A DNA stretch of 64,000 bases from Aurantibacter aestuarii (GTDB lineage: Bacteria; Bacteroidota; Bacteroidia; Flavobacteriales; Flavobacteriaceae), in the NCBI RefSeq assembly GCF_003008425.1, contig NZ_PXOQ01000009.1, forward strand, positions 689,501-753,500, written 5' to 3'. The position numbers were made by a program, and so were the translations under genes. Every line of letters begins with the position of its first letter. Positions within the stretch are counted from its first letter, which is position 1. A model generated the notes under the pieces. That model was not told where the DNA came from. It was given only the letters and a program-made list of their open reading frames with translations, and made no database searches. Shown here piece after piece: positions 55,132 through 63,977 of the stretch.

Positions 55132-55162
55132 TTTATAATGCTTTAATGTAGACCTTTAAAAA

Positions 55163-55402
55163 TTATTTTTTTAAAAACCCTTTAGACTTAGCTTCCTTTA
55201 ACATAGCAGAAATACCAATCTTGTTAATGGTCTTTAATGCAGATGTAGACACTTTTAAAGTTACCCACTTATCCTCTTCCGGAATAAAGAAACGTTTTTT
55301 GATTAAATTAGCACCAAAAGTACGTTTTGTTTTATTCATTGCGTGAGACACGTTGTTTCCAACCATTGCCTTCTTTCCAGTAAGTTCACAAACTCTTGAC
55401 AT
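55163..55402 (-). CDS. rpmB: 50S ribosomal protein L28
   Basis: A 79-residue protein with the L28 head MSRVCELTGKKAMVGNNVSH and the TKRTFGANL, KKRFFIPEEDKWVTLKVS and LKTINKIGI segments. It is a large-subunit protein. Its own promoter, with -33 and -7 boxes, is visible upstream at 55440-55469. Confidence 0.96.
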   Translation of the reverse strand: MSRVCELTGKKAMVGNNVSHAMNKTKRTFGANLIKKRFFIPEEDKWVTLKVSTSALKTINKIGISAMLKEAKSKGFLKK

Positions 55403-55439
55403 GATATATAACTTTAAAATGTTATTAAAATTCGAGGTG

Positions 55440-55469
55440 CAAATATATTAATATTTTATATTATAACAA
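55440..55469 (-). promoter_or_regulatory. full promoter of rpmB-rpmG-DUF4295
   Basis: The minus strand has TTG (55467-55469), exactly 19 nt, then TATATTTG (55440-55447). This matches the Bacteroidota -33/-7 arrangement, the best-spaced promoter in the window. Confidence 0.7.
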
Positions 55470-55481
55470 CCTTAAATGACA

Positions 55482-56732
55482 TTAATTTTTTAAAAAATCT
55501 TTTTGTAATAATTCTAAAACCTTATTAGCGGTTTTATTTATGACTTTTTCGCGCATATTTCCCATATGAAACGTATAGGTTTCTGTACCTGTTTCTGTTG
55601 CTATGGCTACGCAAACCGTACCTACCTCAACATTGGAATCGCCTTTTGTGGGTCCTGCGTTTCCTGTAGTAGAAACCGCAATGTCACTTTTAAATTTTTT
55701 TCGGGTTTGCTCTGCCATTTCTTTAGCGACAGGTTCACTAACCACAGAAAACCTGTTTATAGTTTCTACTGAAACCTCTAATAGATCTATTTTAGATTGC
55801 GTGGCATAACACATAATACTTCCTTTTAAGTATTGAGAGGCTCCAGAATTTCTGGTAAACATTTCTGTAATTTTACCACCGGTACAACTCTCGGCAAATG
55901 CTATGGTTTTATTTTGATTAACCAGTTCTTTAGCGACAACTTGTTCTAAAGAATCGAAATCGTCTTCAAAACTCACAAAAATATCCTCAATAAAAGGCAT
56001 TAAGATTTTTAATTGGTTTTGAATATTATCTTCAATAACATTAACATCAAAACCTTTAGTAGATAAACGTAAACGTACTTTTCCCAAACTTGGCAAATAC
56101 GCTAACTTAATATCTTCTGGCAGATTAGTTTCCCAATGTTCTATACGTTCTGCAATAGCACTTTCACCCAAACCATAAGTTAATATGGTACGATGTAAAA
56201 TGTGTGGGCGTTTAAATTTCTGCTGGATTTTAGGTAAAACTTTGTTAGAAATGAGTTGCTTCATTTCGTAAGGTACTCCAGGAAGCGATACAAATACGGT
56301 TTGGTTCTTTTCTAACCACATTCCTGGTGCTGTTCCATACTCATTCATTAACACCTCACATTTAGAAGGTACTAAAGCCTGCATTCTGTTTAAATTTGAT
56401 ATAGGCGTACTTATATATTTTGCAAATAAGTCCTCTACATGTTTAAGAACTTCATCATTTTGAACTAAAGTATCTTCAAAATACTCGGTAAGTGTATGCT
56501 TTGTAATATCGTCTTTTGTTGGTCCTAAGCCTCCAGTAATAATGACAATATCTGCGTTTTTTTCAGCAGCTTTTAAAGCTTGTAAAATATGTTGCTTATC
56601 GTCTTGAATAGACGTAATCTGATAAACAGAAACCCCTATTTTATTTAATTGCTGACCTATATATGCCGAATTAGTATCGACAATTTGACCTATAAGAATT
56701 TCGTCTCCTATAGTAATAATTTCTGCTTGCAT
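55482..56732 (-). CDS. cinA: CinA family protein (NMN deamidase / MoCF-like)
   Basis: A 416-residue two-domain protein. The N-terminal molybdopterin-binding-like domain (1-170) has GDEILIGQIVDTNS and TGGLGPTKDDIT. The C-terminal CinA domain (about 255-415) has the AESCTGGKITEMFT motif and STTGNAGP. CinA proteins act as nicotinamide-mononucleotide deamidase and ADP-ribose pyrophosphatase in other bacteria. The Hpt gene ends at the same base where this ATG begins. Confidence 0.92.
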   Translation of the reverse strand: MQAEIITIGDEILIGQIVDTNSAYIGQQLNKIGVSVYQITSIQDDKQHILQALKAAEKNADIVIITGGLGPTKDDITKHTLTEYFEDTLVQNDEVLKHVEDLFAKYISTPISNLNRMQALVPSKCEVLMNEYGTAPGMWLEKNQTVFVSLPGVPYEMKQLISNKVLPKIQQKFKRPHILHRTILTYGLGESAIAERIEHWETNLPEDIKLAYLPSLGKVRLRLSTKGFDVNVIEDNIQNQLKILMPFIEDIFVSFEDDFDSLEQVVAKELVNQNKTIAFAESCTGGKITEMFTRNSGASQYLKGSIMCYATQSKIDLLEVSVETINRFSVVSEPVAKEMAEQTRKKFKSDIAVSTTGNAGPTKGDSNVEVGTVCVAIATETGTETYTFHMGNMREKVINKTANKVLELLQKDFLKN

Positions 56733-57073
56733 TATAAGTTGAAGTCTTTTCGAAGTTCTGTAGAAGCATTAGTTACAGATTGCTGAACCTTAGATAATTC
56801 TGAATTAACTTGTGCTACCGTATTGGTTTTATTGCCCCAGTTTTGAATGGTTAGCAACTCATCAAAATAATTTAAACCAAACAACTCAATTGTTGGTTTC
56901 ATTTTATGAGCAACTTGATAGGCAGCTTCTTTATTATTACTCTCTACAGCAGATGAAAGCTGTTCTAAATCTTCTGGTATTTCCTCTAAAAAAGTTTGTA
57001 CTAAAACTTTTATAAAGTCAGAATCATTATCTGCTATATCATTAACCTTATCTAAACTGTAAAAGGACGCCAT
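56732..57073 (-). CDS. stand-alone Hpt (histidine phosphotransfer) domain protein
   Basis: A 113-residue four-helix protein with the Hpt motif VAHKMKPTIELFGL, His56 being the phosphorylation site. It can relay phosphate between receiver domains, but no kinase or receiver gene adjoins it. It is nested in the FAH-Hpt-cinA cluster with 1-nt overlaps at both ends. Confidence 0.85.
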   Translation of the reverse strand: MASFYSLDKVNDIADNDSDFIKVLVQTFLEEIPEDLEQLSSAVESNNKEAAYQVAHKMKPTIELFGLNYFDELLTIQNWGNKTNTVAQVNSELSKVQQSVTNASTELRKDFNL

Positions 57074-57684
57074 TACTTAACTTTTATTGAAAATAATTGA
57101 TGTTGTTCTAAATAACCTTCTAATTGGTCATTTGGATTTACTTTTGAAACTCCCGCAGGTGTTCCTGTAAATATAATGTCTCCAATTTTTAAAGTGAAAT
57201 ATTTCGATACATATTCGATAATCTCATCGATTTTATAGAGCATGTGACTGGTTTGACCATTTTGAACAATTTCAGCATTCTTTTTAAGACTGAAATTTAA
57301 ATTATTTACATCTTTAAATTCTGTTTTTGGCATCCACTCTCCTATTACTGCTGCGCCATCAAAAGACTTTGCTTTTTCCCACGGTAAGCCTTTAGCTTTT
57401 AAATGAGACTGAAGATCTCGCGCTGTAAAATCTATACCAACACTAATCTCGTCATAATATTTATGTGCAAATTTTTTAGCTATATGTTTTCCTACTTTAT
57501 TAATTTTTACCAAAACCTCAACTTCATGATGCACATCGTCTGAAAAATCTGGGATAAAAAACGGTTGCTTTTTTAATAAAATAGCCGTGTCTGGCTTAAT
57601 AAAAATAACCGGATCTGTTGGCTTCTCGTTATTAAGTTCCTTTATATGTTCTGTATAATTTCTTCCGATGCAGATGAGTTTCAT
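57073..57684 (-). CDS. fumarylacetoacetate hydrolase family protein
   Basis: A 203-residue FAH-fold enzyme, single-domain type. It has GRNYTEHIKELNNEKP (8-23), the metal site in HHEVEVLVKI (about 51-60), DFTARDLQ and the IIFTGTPAGV loop. Similar proteins are acylpyruvate hydrolases, oxaloacetate tautomerases or decarboxylases; the substrate here is unproven. The gene overlaps Hpt by 1 nt. Confidence 0.85.
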   Translation of the reverse strand: MKLICIGRNYTEHIKELNNEKPTDPVIFIKPDTAILLKKQPFFIPDFSDDVHHEVEVLVKINKVGKHIAKKFAHKYYDEISVGIDFTARDLQSHLKAKGLPWEKAKSFDGAAVIGEWMPKTEFKDVNNLNFSLKKNAEIVQNGQTSHMLYKIDEIIEYVSKYFTLKIGDIIFTGTPAGVSKVNPNDQLEGYLEQHQLFSIKVK

Positions 57685-57726
57685 TTCTTACTAGGTTGTT
57701 GGATTATTAAAAAAAGATGTTATTAT

Positions 57727-58500
57727 TTACAACTTATTATTAAATGACTTTAACTTAATAGCCGTTAGTACTTTTTTAGTGTATAATGGGAAATCGGCAT
57801 TTAAAATCCATCCAAAATAGCCTGGTTCTTGTTCTAAAACATCGGTTACTAATTTACCTTTATGTTTTCCAAAACTAAAACATTCCTGTCCTTCTTTATT
57901 ATAAATTAGAAAACCTGCAAAATCTGCAAACTTTTTACGCGAACTAAATTCTGCTAAAAATTTAGCATCATTTTCTAAGTCGTCATATTTGTCGAGCTGA
58001 GCTTTAAGCACCTCGTAAGTTGCAACTGTATCGGCTTCTGCACTATGGGCATTTTCTAGACTTTCATTACAATAAAACTTATAAGCTGCACTTAACGTAC
58101 GTTGTTCTTTTTTATGAAAAATAGTCTGTACATCTACTGCTACACGAGATTTCATATCAAAATCCATATCTACTCGTAACATTTCTTCTGCCAGAAGCGG
58201 AATATCAAATCGGTTGGAATTAAAACCTGCCAAATCTGAATCTTTTATTAAGTTGTGGATGTCTTTAGCTAATTGCTTAAAGGTTGGTGCATCTTTTACA
58301 TCTTCATCACTAATACCATGAACCGCTGTGGTTTCTGGTGGGATTGGCATTTCCGGATTTACTTTCCAGGTATGACGTTCTTCCTTGCCATTTGGAAACA
58401 CTTTTAAAATGGATATTTCTACAATTCGGTCTGATGTAATATTTACTCCTGTGGTTTCCAAGTCGAAGAAACACATAGGTTTTGTAAGCTTTAGCTGCAT
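57727..58500 (-). CDS. DnaQ-type 3'-5' exonuclease with C-terminal DUF3820 module
   Basis: A 257-residue protein. The N-terminal DEDDh exonuclease has FFDLETTG (ExoI, Asp and Glu), GFNSNRFDIPLL (ExoII) and the AHSAEADTVATYEV motif (ExoIII, His/Asp). The last about 50 residues (FSFGKHKGKLVTDVL, then PGYFGWILNADFP) match the DUF3820 module seen alone at 39965-40201. It is a DNA polymerase III epsilon-like nuclease, probably for repair or RNA/DNA trimming. A promoter box is 17 nt upstream. Confidence 0.88.
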   Translation of the reverse strand: MQLKLTKPMCFFDLETTGVNITSDRIVEISILKVFPNGKEERHTWKVNPEMPIPPETTAVHGISDEDVKDAPTFKQLAKDIHNLIKDSDLAGFNSNRFDIPLLAEEMLRVDMDFDMKSRVAVDVQTIFHKKEQRTLSAAYKFYCNESLENAHSAEADTVATYEVLKAQLDKYDDLENDAKFLAEFSSRKKFADFAGFLIYNKEGQECFSFGKHKGKLVTDVLEQEPGYFGWILNADFPLYTKKVLTAIKLKSFNNKL

Positions 58501-58517
58501 GTTTTGGTTTTATACTA

Positions 58518-58525
58518 CAAAGGTA
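58518..58525 (-). promoter_or_regulatory. -7 promoter box for the exonuclease gene
   Basis: The minus strand reads TACCTTTG, 17 nt before the ATG at 58500. Confidence 0.55.
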
Positions 58526-58687
58526 AGGATTATGATTTACGATTGAAGATTTTTGATTTACGATTTTGAAATAGCAATATTAAAAATTTTTTGTGCGCTT
58601 CTCGATACGATGTTCTCCTAAGGTCGAAAATCACTCGAAGTGACAACCATTTTAAATGAAGAACAAATTTGATTTTAATAAATATAT

Positions 58688-58729
58688 TGATAATTGATAA
58701 CTGAGCACTGATAATTGAAAACTGATTTG
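58688..58729 (+). repeat. imperfect 21-bp tandem duplication
   Basis: TGATAATTGATAACTGAGCAC (58688-58708, one base longer than its match limit) is followed by a near-copy starting TGATAATTGAAAACTGA (58709-58729). Confidence 0.6.
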
Positions 58730-58846
58730 CGTTAAGGATGGAAGCGGCATCCTTTTTTATGGTGAATACCTAAAAAAGATATAGCGCACAGCCTGATTTT
58801 TGGATTTTCTGCAAGTTTTTTCTTGCAGAAAACCTAAAAGAAACGC
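58729..58846. repeat. dispersed structured element, copy C
   Basis: Closing helix GCGTT (58729-58733) pairs with AACGC (58842-58846). Conserved strands are GCGTTAAGGATGGAAGC and AGCCTGA. Hairpin 1 is CTTTTTTA with TAAAAAAG. Hairpin 2 is TTTTCTGCAAG (58805-58815) with CTTGCAGAAAA (58822-58832), a perfect 11-bp stem. Same plan as copies A and B, with unrelated hairpin sequences. Confidence 0.65.
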
Positions 58847-58865
58847 CCAAATTAATTGTATAAAA

Positions 58866-58889
58866 AAAGCCCAACATAAGCTGAGCTTT
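58866..58889 (-). terminator. intrinsic terminator of the E2 gene
   Basis: Arms 58866-58875 and 58880-58889 pair over 10 positions on the minus strand, including two G-U pairs that are mismatches on the plus strand. A T tract follows toward lower coordinates. Confidence 0.7.
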
Positions 58890-58910
58890 GATTTTTATTA
58901 CTAGATTATT

Positions 58911-60233
58911 TTAGATTTCTCTATTTACATCCCAGCTTTCTAAGTATTCTTTTATGGTTTTTACAAATTGTCCGCCTAATGCGCCATTTACAACACGATG
59001 GTCGTAAGAGTGTGACATATACATTTTATAACGAATCCCAATAAAATCGCCATCTGGAGTTTCAATAACCGCAGGAACTTTACGTATAGCTCCTAATGCT
59101 AAAATACCTACTTGTGGCTGATTAATAATTGGGGTTCCCATGATACTACCAAAGGTACCAACATTGGTTACGGTATAAGTTCCACCTTGGATATCGTCTG
59201 GTTTTAATTTGTTTTCTCTAGCTCGACCTGCCAAATCGTTAACTTGTTTAGTCATACCAACTAAGTTAAGCTGATCGGCATTTTTTATAACTGGTACAAT
59301 TAAATTACCGTCTGGTAAAGCAGCTGCCATACCAAGGTTAATATTTTTCTTCTTAATTATTTTATCGCCACCACTACTTACAGAAATGTTCATCATAGGA
59401 TGCTCACGTAAGGCTTTAGCTATAGCTTCCATAAAGATTGGTGTAAACGTTAAGTTTTCTCCTTCACGTTTTGCAAAACCAGATTTTACTTTGTTTCTCC
59501 AATTCCAGATGTTAGTTACATCAGCTTCAATAAAACTTTGCACGTGTGCACTAGTTTGAACCGACTCTACCATATGGTGAGCAATAAGTTTACCCATACG
59601 AGACATTTCAATAATCTCATCGCCTTCACTTAACTGAATTGGAGCTTGAGCTTTCGCTGATGCTTCTTTTTTAGGTTCTGAAACCAATTGTTTTTGTGCA
59701 GGTTGTGCTGTAGTTTGCGTTTGAGCAACACCTCGGTTTTTAAGATATGATAACATATCGTCCTTAGTAACACGTCCATCTTTTCCGGTTCCGGAAATAG
59801 CGTCTAATTCCTGCTGAGAAATACCTTCTTCCTTAGCCATATTTTTAACTAATGGCGAATAAAAACGATCTTCTGAACTTTCTACAGTTACTGATGCTTT
59901 AGCTTCTGTAACTGTTTGCTCTACTTGTTTAACCTCTTTTGGTGCTTCTTGAGATGTCTCTTTAGCTGCTGGGGCTGAAGTTTCTTCGCCACCTTCAGTT
60001 TCTATTATTGCTATGGTTTGACCTACTTGAACAACATCATCAGCCTCAAATAAACGTTCTACTAAAACACCATCAACTTCACTTGGTACTTCACTATCTA
60101 CTTTATCTGTAGCAATTTCTAAAACTGCCTCATCTGCTTCAATTGTATCTCCAACTTCTTTTAACCAAGACGTTATCGTAGCTTCTGCAACGCTCTCGCC
60201 CATTTTTGGTAATTTAAGTTCAAATCTTGCCAT
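58911..60233 (-). CDS. 2-oxo acid dehydrogenase dihydrolipoyl acyltransferase (E2)
   Basis: A 440-residue E2 component. It has a lipoyl domain (1-80) with the lipoylated Lys44 in EIATDKVDSEVP, an Ala/Pro/Lys linker, an E3-binding domain (about 125-165: YSPLVKNMAKEEGISQQELD) and a catalytic acyltransferase domain (about 210-440) ending with the catalytic SHSYDHRVVNGALGG motif. It may belong to a branched-chain or 2-oxoglutarate complex; the E1 and E3 genes are not here. Translation starts at 60233, 37 nt after a promoter box. Confidence 0.92.
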   Translation of the reverse strand: MARFELKLPKMGESVAEATITSWLKEVGDTIEADEAVLEIATDKVDSEVPSEVDGVLVERLFEADDVVQVGQTIAIIETEGGEETSAPAAKETSQEAPKEVKQVEQTVTEAKASVTVESSEDRFYSPLVKNMAKEEGISQQELDAISGTGKDGRVTKDDMLSYLKNRGVAQTQTTAQPAQKQLVSEPKKEASAKAQAPIQLSEGDEIIEMSRMGKLIAHHMVESVQTSAHVQSFIEADVTNIWNWRNKVKSGFAKREGENLTFTPIFMEAIAKALREHPMMNISVSSGGDKIIKKKNINLGMAAALPDGNLIVPVIKNADQLNLVGMTKQVNDLAGRARENKLKPDDIQGGTYTVTNVGTFGSIMGTPIINQPQVGILALGAIRKVPAVIETPDGDFIGIRYKMYMSHSYDHRVVNGALGGQFVKTIKEYLESWDVNREI

Positions 60234-60270
60234 ATTAATAATTTATACCTTGTTTTTAGGTTATGATTTA

Positions 60271-60278
60271 CAAAATTA
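60271..60278 (-). promoter_or_regulatory. -7 promoter box for the E2 gene
   Basis: The minus strand reads TAATTTTG, a perfect match, 37 nt before the ATG at 60233. Confidence 0.5.
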
Positions 60279-60335
60279 ATAAAAAAATGACGATTAAATT
60301 ACATCATGTTTATTAATTTCTATTTTATTACTCTT

Positions 60336-61436
60336 TCAAAAGTGAATAACCTCACCTCTGTTTTGAGAAGAATCGCTTCCGAGGATAAAATTAGTCTTTT
60401 TCGGTAAAATCTTAAAACTTGATTTTTTATTTTTTTTAGAATTTTTTATAATCCCAATAATTTGAGCAAAACTAAGCCAGTTGGCATCTAAAATATATTC
60501 TACTTGTTCTGATTTTTCATTAAATACATCACTTAGTTCTAGATTTGTATTTAAAGTCTTTTGAAGTTTAGGGTAAATCTTATTTGAAACTAACTGGTAT
60601 GATTCAACCTTATGGGATACCATGTGTTCTTTGGGTTTGGATAGCAAAGGTAATATATGAGTTGCTCCAAACACAAGACTATTAAAGAAGATATTTCTTT
60701 TAAAATGCGTTTTATAAAAAATTTGCATGGCGCCATAAAACCGTTTTGCATAGGTTTGATCTTTTAAGGTGCTTTCACCTTTAAAGTGTATGGCGGTAGT
60801 TTTACCATAATAATAGTTAGTGTAACCTGCTTTTTCAACGCGGTAAGATAAATCTATATCTTCTCCATACATAAAGTATTGCTCGTCAAAACCACTTACT
60901 TTATTATAAACAGAGCGTTTTAAAAGCATAAATGCACCAACAAACACTGAAACTTCTCCAATCTGGTCTTTTTCTAAATGATTGGCATAATAGGTTTTAG
61001 AAAAACCCAGAATTTTCTTTGTTGCTACTTGTAGCGTAGGAATGTTTCGTTTGCTTTCTGGGAGATATTTACCAGTTCCATCTATAAGCTGGCAACCAAT
61101 AATTCCTAAATTTTCTTTAGATTCTGCAAACGCTAATAGTGTTGTAAACGTATCTTCTGCAATAACCGTATCAGGATTAAGAATACAAATATATTCTGCT
61201 TTTGCTTCTTTAACCGCTTGATTATTGGCTTTTGAAAAACCTACATTTTCATGGTTCTGAATCCATTTTACATTTTGAAAGTTTTTATCGACCATCAGTC
61301 GGCTATCGTCCGACGAATTGTTATCTATTACAATAATTTCGGCTTCAATAGGTTGTATAGCAGCTTCCACACTTTGCAAACAGAGTTGTAGAAAATGTTT
61401 CACATTATAATTTAATATAACTACCGAAAGTTTCAT
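60336..61436 (-). CDS. family 2 glycosyltransferase (rhamnosyltransferase-like)
   Basis: A 366-residue GT-A enzyme. It has VVILNYNVKHFLQLCLQS (4-21), IVIDNNSSDDS, the DxD-like ILNPDTVI (about 91-98), GAFMLLKRSVYNKVSGFDEQ and the acceptor-side YGEDIDLSYRVEKAGY motif (about 190-205), as in WbbL/RfbF-type enzymes for polysaccharide synthesis. A hydrophobic C-terminal segment follows. It lies 3 nt downstream of the recR stop, so the two are cotranscribed. Confidence 0.88.
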   Translation of the reverse strand: MKLSVVILNYNVKHFLQLCLQSVEAAIQPIEAEIIVIDNNSSDDSRLMVDKNFQNVKWIQNHENVGFSKANNQAVKEAKAEYICILNPDTVIAEDTFTTLLAFAESKENLGIIGCQLIDGTGKYLPESKRNIPTLQVATKKILGFSKTYYANHLEKDQIGEVSVFVGAFMLLKRSVYNKVSGFDEQYFMYGEDIDLSYRVEKAGYTNYYYGKTTAIHFKGESTLKDQTYAKRFYGAMQIFYKTHFKRNIFFNSLVFGATHILPLLSKPKEHMVSHKVESYQLVSNKIYPKLQKTLNTNLELSDVFNEKSEQVEYILDANWLSFAQIIGIIKNSKKNKKSSFKILPKKTNFILGSDSSQNRGEVIHF

Positions 61437-61439
61437 TCT

Positions 61440-62057
61440 TTAAGCTTTTAAAGAATTTTCAAACGGAATACGATTTAAAATACTTCGTCCTAAGGTAATT
61501 TCATCTGCATATTCTAACTCGTCTCCTACCGAAATGCCTCTTGCTATAGTAGACGTCTCGACATTATATTCTTTAATTTGTTTAAAAATATAAAAATTTG
61601 TGGTGTCGCCTTCTATAGTTGGACTTAATGCAAAAATAAGCTCCTTTACCTGATTGGTTTTGACTTTTTCTATAAGAGAATTGATGTTTAAATCGTGCGG
61701 ACCTATGCCATCCATTGGTGATATTTTACCACCTAAAACATGATATAAGCCTTTAAAACTACTCGTGTTTTCTATTGCCATGACATCACGTACATCTTCC
61801 ACCACACAGATAATATCTTTATCACGCTTGTGGCTAGAGCAAATCTCACACAAATCGACATCGCTTATATTATGGCAGGATTTACAAAACTTTAATTCGT
61901 TGCGCATTTTACCAAGCGATTGTACCAATTGATTGGTTTGCTCTGCAGGCTGACGTAATAAGTGTAACACCAGTCTTAAAGCCGTACGCTTACCTATTCC
62001 CGGTAATTGTGACACCTGATTAACTGCGTTTTCTAATAGTTTTGATGAAAATTCCAT
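61440..62057 (-). CDS. recR: recombination mediator protein RecR
   Basis: 205 residues from ATG 62057 ([14 protein letters not shown]). A helix-hairpin-helix ([18 protein letters not shown]) precedes a Cys4 zinc finger ([16 protein letters not shown]) and a Toprim domain ([16 protein letters not shown], then [15 protein letters not shown]). It loads RecA on gapped DNA with RecF and RecO. A longer in-frame start at 62129 adds an AT-rich extension that includes the promoter box at 62063, so it is rejected. Confidence 0.94.
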   Translation of the reverse strand: MEFSSKLLENAVNQVSQLPGIGKRTALRLVLHLLRQPAEQTNQLVQSLGKMRNELKFCKSCHNISDVDLCEICSSHKRDKDIICVVEDVRDVMAIENTSSFKGLYHVLGGKISPMDGIGPHDLNINSLIEKVKTNQVKELIFALSPTIEGDTTNFYIFKQIKEYNVETSTIARGISVGDELEYADEITLGRSILNRIPFENSLKA

Positions 62058-62062
62058 ATGTA

Positions 62063-62070
62063 CAAATTTA
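62063..62070 (-). promoter_or_regulatory. -7 promoter box for recR
   Basis: The minus strand reads TAAATTTG, with only TACAT before ATG 62057. It predicts a very short or absent leader and supports that start. Confidence 0.5.
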
Positions 62071-62145
62071 CTACATTTAAATATGCTTATGAAATACAAA
62101 TTATGATTTAAGATTTGTATTTTCGGCATACAAATTAAATTGAAA

Positions 62146-63618
62146 ATGACGCCACTTCAAATTATAGGTTTAATTGCTATATACTTTATTGTTTTAATAG
62201 CTATCTCATATTTCACAGGAAAAGAAGACAGTAACGATGCCTTTTTTAAAGCTAATAAATCTGCTCCTTGGTATTTAGTTGCTTTTGGGATGATTGGCGC
62301 ATCATTATCTGGAGTAACTTTCATATCGGTTCCTGGTGCAGTAGAAGCTAATCAGTTTGGGTACTTTCAGATTGTACTAGGCTATTTTGTAGGTTATCTG
62401 GTAATTGCCTATGTACTTTTACCCATTTATTACAAACTTAATTTAACTTCTATTTATACTTATTTAAATGAGCGTTTTGGGAATACCAGCTATAAAACCG
62501 GAGCTATTGCTTTTTTAATAAGTCGTGTGGTTGGTGCTTCATTTCGCTTGTTTTTAGTAGCAAAAGTGTTACAATTATTAGTGTTTGATCCATTAGAAAT
62601 CCCGTTTACAATTACTGTTCTTATTACAATTGGTTTAATTTGGCTTTACACTTTTAAAGGCGGCATAAAAACCATCATTTTTACCGACACTTTACAAACC
62701 CTTTTCATGCTTATTTCTGTTGTAGTTACTATTGTTTTTTTAGCCAATGCATTAGACTTAAATAGTTTTTCTCAGGTTTATACTACTGTATCGGAAAGTG
62801 ACATGAGCAAAATTTTCTTTTTTGAAGATCATAATAATCCCCAGTTTTTTATAAAAAGTTTTTTAGCGGGAATGTTTATAACCATTACTATGACTGGTTT
62901 GGATCAAGATATGATGCAAAAGAACTTGACCTGTAAAAACTTAAAAGAAGCTCAAAAAAACATGATTAGTTTTAGTTTTATTCTGGTTTTTGTGAACTTG
63001 CTATTCTTAGCTTTAGGTTTATTGCTAACGGTTTATGCTTCACAAAATGGTATTACCGCTACTAAAGACGATTTATTTCCAACCATAGCTATGCTTCCTG
63101 AAATTGGTGTGGTTACTTCTGCATTTTTTCTTTTGGGCCTAATTGCTGCTGCTTATAGTAGTGCAGATTCTGCTTTAGCTTCACTTACAACCTCTTTTTG
63201 CATAGATATTATAGATATAGAGACTAAAGAAGAACAAAAACGTAAACGTATTAGAAAACAAACTCACATAGGATTTAGCGTTTTACTGGCTTTAGTCATT
63301 ATTGCCTTTAATTTTATTTTTACCGATGTTTCTGTGATCTGGGAATTATTTAAAGCAGCAGGTTACACCTATGGACCATTATTAGGGTTATTTGCTTTTG
63401 GAATATTCACCAAAAAACACATTAAAGATAAATGGGTTTGGGTAATTGCATTAATTGCCCCAATAGTATCTTACATTTTAAATGCCAACTCTGAAATGCT
63501 ATTTAATGGCTATAAAATAGGGTTTGAAATATTAATTGTAAATGGTCTTTTCACGTTTATTGGTCTATTATTAATTGGTCAAAAAAAACAATCACCAATA
63601 GATATTACACCTAATTAA
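62146..63618 (+). CDS. sodium:solute symporter (SSS family)
   Basis: 490 residues from ATG 62146 ([14 protein letters not shown]); a TTG two codons earlier is possible. It has about 13 transmembrane helices with the SSS-type [11 protein letters not shown] (helix 2, Na+ site region), [14 protein letters not shown] and the [15 protein letters not shown] motif of helix 9. It imports a sugar, amino acid or similar solute with Na+; the substrate is unknown. Its stop overlaps the convergent CoA-binding gene by 4 nt. Confidence 0.88.
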   Translation: MTPLQIIGLIAIYFIVLIAISYFTGKEDSNDAFFKANKSAPWYLVAFGMIGASLSGVTFISVPGAVEANQFGYFQIVLGYFVGYLVIAYVLLPIYYKLNLTSIYTYLNERFGNTSYKTGAIAFLISRVVGASFRLFLVAKVLQLLVFDPLEIPFTITVLITIGLIWLYTFKGGIKTIIFTDTLQTLFMLISVVVTIVFLANALDLNSFSQVYTTVSESDMSKIFFFEDHNNPQFFIKSFLAGMFITITMTGLDQDMMQKNLTCKNLKEAQKNMISFSFILVFVNLLFLALGLLLTVYASQNGITATKDDLFPTIAMLPEIGVVTSAFFLLGLIAAAYSSADSALASLTTSFCIDIIDIETKEEQKRKRIRKQTHIGFSVLLALVIIAFNFIFTDVSVIWELFKAAGYTYGPLLGLFAFGIFTKKHIKDKWVWVIALIAPIVSYILNANSEMLFNGYKIGFEILIVNGLFTFIGLLLIGQKKQSPIDITPN

Positions 63619-63977
63619 TATTGTTGAGTAGCTAATAACACTAATGTACACGCCACCTCTACCTCTATATTTGCATTTTCTAAAATTTTATAAAATTCAA
63701 AATTTTCGGTTCCCGGATTAAAAATAACTCTTTTAGGACTTAAAGATATTATGTAGTCGTAATACTCTACCTGTCGTTTAGGATTTAAGTATAAGGTTAC
63801 GCTGTCAATATCTTCATAAGATTTAAGGTTTGTATTTATTTGTACATCTGCTACTTCTCCGTCACGCAGACCAATTGCAACAGTTTCTATATTTTTCCCT
63901 CTTAAAGCTTTAATAGCTCGGTTAGAATAGCGGTTTGGGTTTGTAGATGCGCCTATAACTAAAGTTTTCTTATTCAT
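63615..63977 (-). CDS. CoA-binding domain protein (CoA_binding_2)
   Basis: A 120-residue Rossmann-fold protein with [15 protein letters not shown] (7-21) for nucleotide/CoA binding and the [10 protein letters not shown] segment. The family is small and cytosolic, and its partner and role are unknown. The upstream sequence to the window edge (63978-64000) holds only part of the leader. Confidence 0.85.
   Translation of the reverse strand: MNKKTLVIGASTNPNRYSNRAIKALRGKNIETVAIGLRDGEVADVQINTNLKSYEDIDSVTLYLNPKRQVEYYDYIISLSPKRVIFNPGTENFEFYKILENANIEVEVACTLVLLATQQY

Larger units (their letters stand above)
58501..58910. other. 410-bp intergenic region rich in repeats
   Basis: No coding region is supported here. 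It holds the exonuclease promoter, two GATTTACGATT copies (58534-58544, 58555-58565), a TCACT/AGTGA palindrome (58631-58643), a 21-bp tandem pair (58688-58708, 58709-58729), structured element copy C and the terminator of the E2 gene. Confidence 0.7.
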
